Shown piece after piece: positions 60,552-64,000 of a stretch of DNA of 64,000 nt. Made by a program: the position numbers and the translations under genes. The notes beneath the pieces are model-generated. The model was not told the DNA's origin. It was given only the letters and a program-made list of their open reading frames with translations, and searched no databases. This stretch comes from Bacteroidota bacterium. GTDB lineage: Bacteria > Bacteroidota > Bacteroidia > Flavobacteriales > BACL11. The stretch is from positions 1-64,000 of the forward strand of contig JAOOLD010000007.1 in assembly GCA_028408365.1 (NCBI GenBank). The letters are read 5' to 3'. Each line of letters begins with the position of its first letter. The first letter of the stretch is position 1.

Positions 60552-63317
60552 TTGAGATCAACATCATTTATTTTATCACTCTTATTGGCACTAAATTGCA
60601 ATTATTTATACTGCCAAACAACTGATTGGGTTGTTTCATTTGGTGGTGTTGCCTCTGACAAAGGAATTAGTATTGGAACAGATTCCTTAGGCTATATTTA
60701 CGGAAGTGGTTACTTTAATAATCAAGCAACTTTTGGTGGAATAACTCTTACTAACAAACCTTTAAGTACATCAGGAAACAACAAAGAAAATTTTGTTTTT
60801 AAGATGGATTCTATGGGTAATGTGTTATGGGCAATACCTGGTGGAAATCAAGAATATGGTTGCTGCGATGACAGGGCTTTAGGCATGCATGTTACACCTG
60901 GTGGAGATGTTTTTATTACTGGTACTTTTTGGAGCTCATATTATTTAGGTGTTCGTGGAGCTCCGGGAACTATAAATGTTGCTGGTAATCAGTTAAATGC
61001 TCATGATAATTCATTATTAGCAAAAATTGATAAGGATGGTAATCCTATTTGGGTTATAGGCTTTGGTGGCGACGAGGGTGCAGGAAGTGGTTATAACTGC
61101 CCCTATCCTATTTATGATGCCGATGATCACTCTTATGACGTAAAAGTTGACAAAGATGGTTTTATCTACGTGACTGGGTTTTTCTCTGGTCTAAGTGCTG
61201 ATTTTGATAATTTAACAATAACTAATCCTAACTGGGGTGTTGATTGTCAACCTAAAGGATATATTGGAAAGCTAGACCCCGCGGGTAATTGGCTATGGGT
61301 AAAGGAATTTGATGGCATCAAAGATCAAAGAGGATCTAGAGATAATAGATTAGCGATTGATAAATTCTCAAATATTTATGTAATCGGTGGCTTTCAAAAT
61401 ACAGGCATCTATGGACCATTTACATTAACATCCAATGGAGAGTGGGATGCATTCATTTTTAAAATGGATAAAGATGGAAATTGGATTTGGGCTGAGGGAT
61501 TTGGAAGTGATAGAACAGACAGAGCAAATGGTATAGCTGTAGATGTTTGCGATGATATTTACGTTACTGGGGAATATAGAAACCCTATTGTTTTTTCAGG
61601 TGCAAATGCATCAAATGGAACGGACACCTTAAGTCACAAGCAAAAAAGAGATGTATTTGTTGCTAAAATAAACAGCGAAGGTGAGTGGAAATGGGCAAAA
61701 AGAGCTAGAACTGATGGCACTGATAAACCATACCAAATGTCAGTCGATGCTAATAAACAAGTTTTTTTGGGAGGAACTGCTAAAGGAGATTTAAAGTTTA
61801 ATGATAACTTAACTGTAGCTCCACAAATTCCTGGAGATACTACAGCTTCAGCATGGATTGCTCAGCTAGATGGATCTACCAATACTGGAGATTGGGTATG
61901 GGCAAAGCAAGCAGGATGTGATACAGATGACGATGACAGAACAAATGACATATGTGTAGATGGATTTGGTAATGTTTATGCCATTGGTTTTTTTGAGGAC
62001 CTAGCTAACTTTGACGGAACTGTTCTTGATGCAACAGGTAGACAAAAAGATATTTTTGTTTGGAAGATGAGCATGACACCTGGTAGTTTCACAATCTCTA
62101 ATACATATGATACTGTTTATACTGAGGAGATGGTTTATAATCCAGCAGATACAGGAATATTTATTACATCCACATACACAGTGGATGGGTGTGACACAAA
62201 CTTTGTAGACTCAGTACTTTATAATAAACTTGGTGTTTTGATAGATTTCAATATCAATAACCCTGGCTCTGCAACAATAACAATTGATGGAGTTTTAAGA
62301 AATATGCCATATACCCAAAGCTACTGGGCAGGTGATACTATTTTCTTATCAGCTATAATTCAACCCAATTGGTTATTCAACAAATGGTCAACATACTCCA
62401 ATTCTATTTTGCCCTCCTCTACTTACTTAAATTCTTACTTTATTGCTAGCGCTAGTGATTCATGTGTACTTCAAACATATCCCAAGCCACCACTGACTGC
62501 ATTTATTTCTGGTAATGATACCATATGTAATAACCAAAAAGAAATGTCCGAGATAAAAATATCATTTAACAGTGGTACTGAACCATTTACATTTACATAT
62601 TCGATTGATGGAGTTACTCAAACCAGTATCACAACAGACTTGAACCCCTATATTATTTACACCAATCAAAGTGGAGTCTATAGCTTAGAATCATTTTCAG
62701 ATGCTCTTGAAACAGGATCTATTTCAGGAAGTGCACTTATTGTTGTTAATGACGCTCCTGAAGCTATCTTTTCAAGCTCTAGTGATACCCTTTCAATTTT
62801 ATATCCTACTATTCAATTAACTGATCAATCAATAGGTTATATAACCTCATGGGCTTGGGATTTTGGTGATAATAGTCCAATAGAAAACATACCAAACCCA
62901 GTTCATAATTATAATGATGAGTATGGAATCTATCAAATTAGTTTATTAGTTGAGGATAACAACGGATGTACAGATACCTCTATTCGTCAAGTATGGGTTA
63001 CTGATGAATACTGGATGTATATTCCTAACAGCTTTTCCCCTGACTATGATGGAGTAAATGATTTATTTTGTATTTACTACAACGGTGTTAGAACCGAAAC
63101 TTTCTTATTTAACATATATGACCGATTTTCAAGCTTAGTTTATTCTACTGATAATATAAACGATCTTGAGTGTCTATTAAATACAAACGGCTGGAACGGA
63201 AAGCATCAAAAAGACGGAACACCTCTTCCAACCGGAACATATATCTACGAAATTTATTTACAAGATTTCGAAGGTTGGAAACACAAAGAATATGGTCAAA
63301 TATTTATTGTTAGATAA
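60552..63317 (+). CDS. SBBP-repeat-like secreted protein with T9SS type B (gliding-motility) tail
   Basis: This 921-residue protein starts with TTG and has a signal peptide (NYLYCQ). Residues 25-515 carry repeated SBBP-like units (DSLGYIYGSGYFNNQATFGG; DKDGFIYVTGFFSG; DKFSNIYVIGGF; DVCDDIYVTGEY; DGFGNVYAIGFF), each followed by a VFKMD-x-x-GN-W strand, suggesting a beta-propeller. A PKD domain (AWDFGDNSPIENIPNPVHNY) precedes the type B tail (YIPNSFSPDYDGVNDLF). The function is unknown; it should be surface-exposed. Confidence 0.85.
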   Translation: MRSTSFILSLLLALNCNYLYCQTTDWVVSFGGVASDKGISIGTDSLGYIYGSGYFNNQATFGGITLTNKPLSTSGNNKENFVFKMDSMGNVLWAIPGGNQEYGCCDDRALGMHVTPGGDVFITGTFWSSYYLGVRGAPGTINVAGNQLNAHDNSLLAKIDKDGNPIWVIGFGGDEGAGSGYNCPYPIYDADDHSYDVKVDKDGFIYVTGFFSGLSADFDNLTITNPNWGVDCQPKGYIGKLDPAGNWLWVKEFDGIKDQRGSRDNRLAIDKFSNIYVIGGFQNTGIYGPFTLTSNGEWDAFIFKMDKDGNWIWAEGFGSDRTDRANGIAVDVCDDIYVTGEYRNPIVFSGANASNGTDTLSHKQKRDVFVAKINSEGEWKWAKRARTDGTDKPYQMSVDANKQVFLGGTAKGDLKFNDNLTVAPQIPGDTTASAWIAQLDGSTNTGDWVWAKQAGCDTDDDDRTNDICVDGFGNVYAIGFFEDLANFDGTVLDATGRQKDIFVWKMSMTPGSFTISNTYDTVYTEEMVYNPADTGIFITSTYTVDGCDTNFVDSVLYNKLGVLIDFNINNPGSATITIDGVLRNMPYTQSYWAGDTIFLSAIIQPNWLFNKWSTYSNSILPSSTYLNSYFIASASDSCVLQTYPKPPLTAFISGNDTICNNQKEMSEIKISFNSGTEPFTFTYSIDGVTQTSITTDLNPYIIYTNQSGVYSLESFSDALETGSISGSALIVVNDAPEAIFSSSSDTLSILYPTIQLTDQSIGYITSWAWDFGDNSPIENIPNPVHNYNDEYGIYQISLLVEDNNGCTDTSIRQVWVTDEYWMYIPNSFSPDYDGVNDLFCIYYNGVRTETFLFNIYDRFSSLVYSTDNINDLECLLNTNGWNGKHQKDGTPLPTGTYIYEIYLQDFEGWKHKEYGQIFIVR

Positions 63318-63445
63318 TTTACGACAGAATTTTAACATTAATTTAACATATATATTAGTTTCTCAATTTATAATTTACAATCTAATAAAACTTCATTAAC
63401 ACATAAATAACTTCTTCACTCTAGTTTTGGTTCGAATTTATTTAC

Positions 63446-63844
63446 ATGTTAAAATTAGTAGTTGCATCTGAAAATTTAGATGAAAATGATGGGAAGTACT
63501 ACAGAAATATGTAAGGCCAATCACCTCACGCAGTTAATTTATCTATTTTTCATAAAAATAGTGATTACAAGTTGCAAACAGGATTGTTTTAAAATGTTAA
63601 GGGAAGAACACTATCAATTGTATCAATGAATTCAAGTTCTGATATTTATACTAATGAATTGCATAACTTAAGCTTTAATTTTAATAAAAAAGTCAAAAAT
63701 CATTTATCTCTTGAATTTGCAATTGAAAATATTTTAAGTAGTAAAAAACAGATGGTCACTTCATCATACAATTCTGAGGAAAAATTCTATAAAAGCATTG
63801 ATCCTCAAATAAGGTTTAATTTAAAGATAAGCTATGCACTTTAA
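63446..63844 (+). pseudogene. Decayed C-terminal part of a TonB-dependent receptor
   Basis: One frame reads through the receptor end-pattern ENDGKYYRNM*GQSPHAVNL, LQTGLF*NVKGRTLSIV and LSFNFNKKVKNHLSLEF, then the final beta strand RFNLKISYAL. Two TAA stops interrupt it (63512-63514, where Gln is expected; 63590-63592, where Tyr is expected). The upstream plug and barrel are missing; an in-frame stop at 63422-63424 bounds it. The ORF track shows only the last 72 codons (63626-63844). The 130 bases before 63446 hold nothing I can identify. Confidence 0.7.
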
Positions 63845-63845
63845 A

Positions 63846-64000
63846 CTAAATAATAATATCTTTATTTTCAAATACCATAACTCTTTGTGGATGTTTTTTA
63901 AGAGCTTCATTAACCATCTTTTCAGCCAATCTTAATACAGACAATGGCTTTAAAGAGTTAAGTACACCAACTGAGTTTAGAGCTTTAAATATAAAAATCC
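63846..64000 (-). CDS. 3' end of an unidentified gene (truncated by the window)
   Basis: The minus strand is open from the window edge to a TAG at 63846-63848. It encodes a C-terminus with FKALNSVGVLNSLKPLSVLR, LAEKMVNEAL and a final MVFENKDIII. The pattern could be the C-terminal part of a short-chain dehydrogenase or NAD(P)H-binding protein, but this is only an impression. It is convergent with the TonB receptor relic, with its stop 1 base away. Confidence 0.45.
   Translation of the reverse strand, partial: IFIFKALNSVGVLNSLKPLSVLRLAEKMVNEALKKHPQRVMVFENKDIII

Noticed and set aside
1-64000. CRISPR arrays, tRNA/rRNA genes, insertion sequences, prophage
   Set aside because: No regularly spaced direct repeats, no cloverleaf-like intergenic sequence, and no transposase, integrase or phage structural gene was seen in any ORF.

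Overview
The window looks like the chromosome of a low-GC, free-living (probably marine) member of the Bacteroidota, close to Flavobacteriia. This rests on the sequence. Many secreted proteins end in type IX secretion (T9SS) sorting tails of type A or type B. There are numerous short lipoproteins with an SC-K/E-K/E lipobox, and families typical of the phylum (DUF4249, DUF2279, TIGR03643, fused E1 alpha-beta dehydrogenase). Perfect copies of the phylum's -7 promoter element TAnnTTTG stand in front of many genes. No tRNA, rRNA, CRISPR array, insertion sequence or prophage was seen, and the window is almost fully coding.

Layout. (1) 49-9614: a DUF4019-like gene, then a tightly overlapping seven-gene minus-strand operon. 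It combines a DUF1501-type Tat protein, DUF1549-like lipoproteins, a CX4CH cytochrome-like lipoprotein, a large T9SS type B adhesin-like protein and a Kazal/T9SS protein. It resembles the planctomycete PSD1-DUF1549-DUF1553/DUF1501 pair split into separate lipoproteins, and is the strongest candidate for an undescribed system. (2) 9675-21833: housekeeping and envelope genes: yaaA, an EamA exporter, a TlpA-like thioredoxin, an Smr protein, a phosphohexomutase, mltG, a seven-haem cytochrome-TPR protein, dapF and an N-terminally extended GAPDH. (3) 21811-34399: the aerobic phenylacetyl-CoA (paa) catabolon. paaE is divergent from a 12-gene operon paaA-B-C-D-G-H-I-J-Y-Z, a crotonase, and a fused 2-oxoacid dehydrogenase E1, which ends in a clear hairpin. 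No phenylacetate-CoA ligase (paaK) is present in the window. (4) 34450-43262: dnaK, DUF4249, a coiled-coil SPOR-like protein, panB, an RluA-type synthase and priA. (5) 43336-48413: an MbnP/MbnH-type pair (metal-binding-type lipoprotein and dihaem peroxidase-like enzyme) co-directional with two secreted M43 metalloproteases. (6) 48406-55332: rluD, a T9SS protein, a PASTA protein, ddl, a SPOR protein, GNAT, TIGR03643, msrB and a TerB/DnaJ protein. (7) 55405-64000: an ATGA-coupled lipoprotein/OmpA/sialidase-fold/T9SS operon, a cupredoxin lipoprotein with a 10-bp dyad inside its promoter, a rhodanese-thioredoxin lipoprotein, an ORF without a normal start codon, a large SBBP-like T9SS type B protein, a decayed TonB-dependent receptor tail, and the 3' end of an unidentified gene.

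How the genes fit together. The paa operon would feed acetyl-CoA and succinyl-CoA into the TCA cycle, and the linked E1 suggests input from 2-oxo acids. Several regions (DUF1501 operon, multihaem cytochrome, MbnPH pair, cupredoxin) point to haem and copper redox proteins in the periplasm or at the cell surface. All functional calls come from reading motifs and from remembered family patterns; no database search was run.
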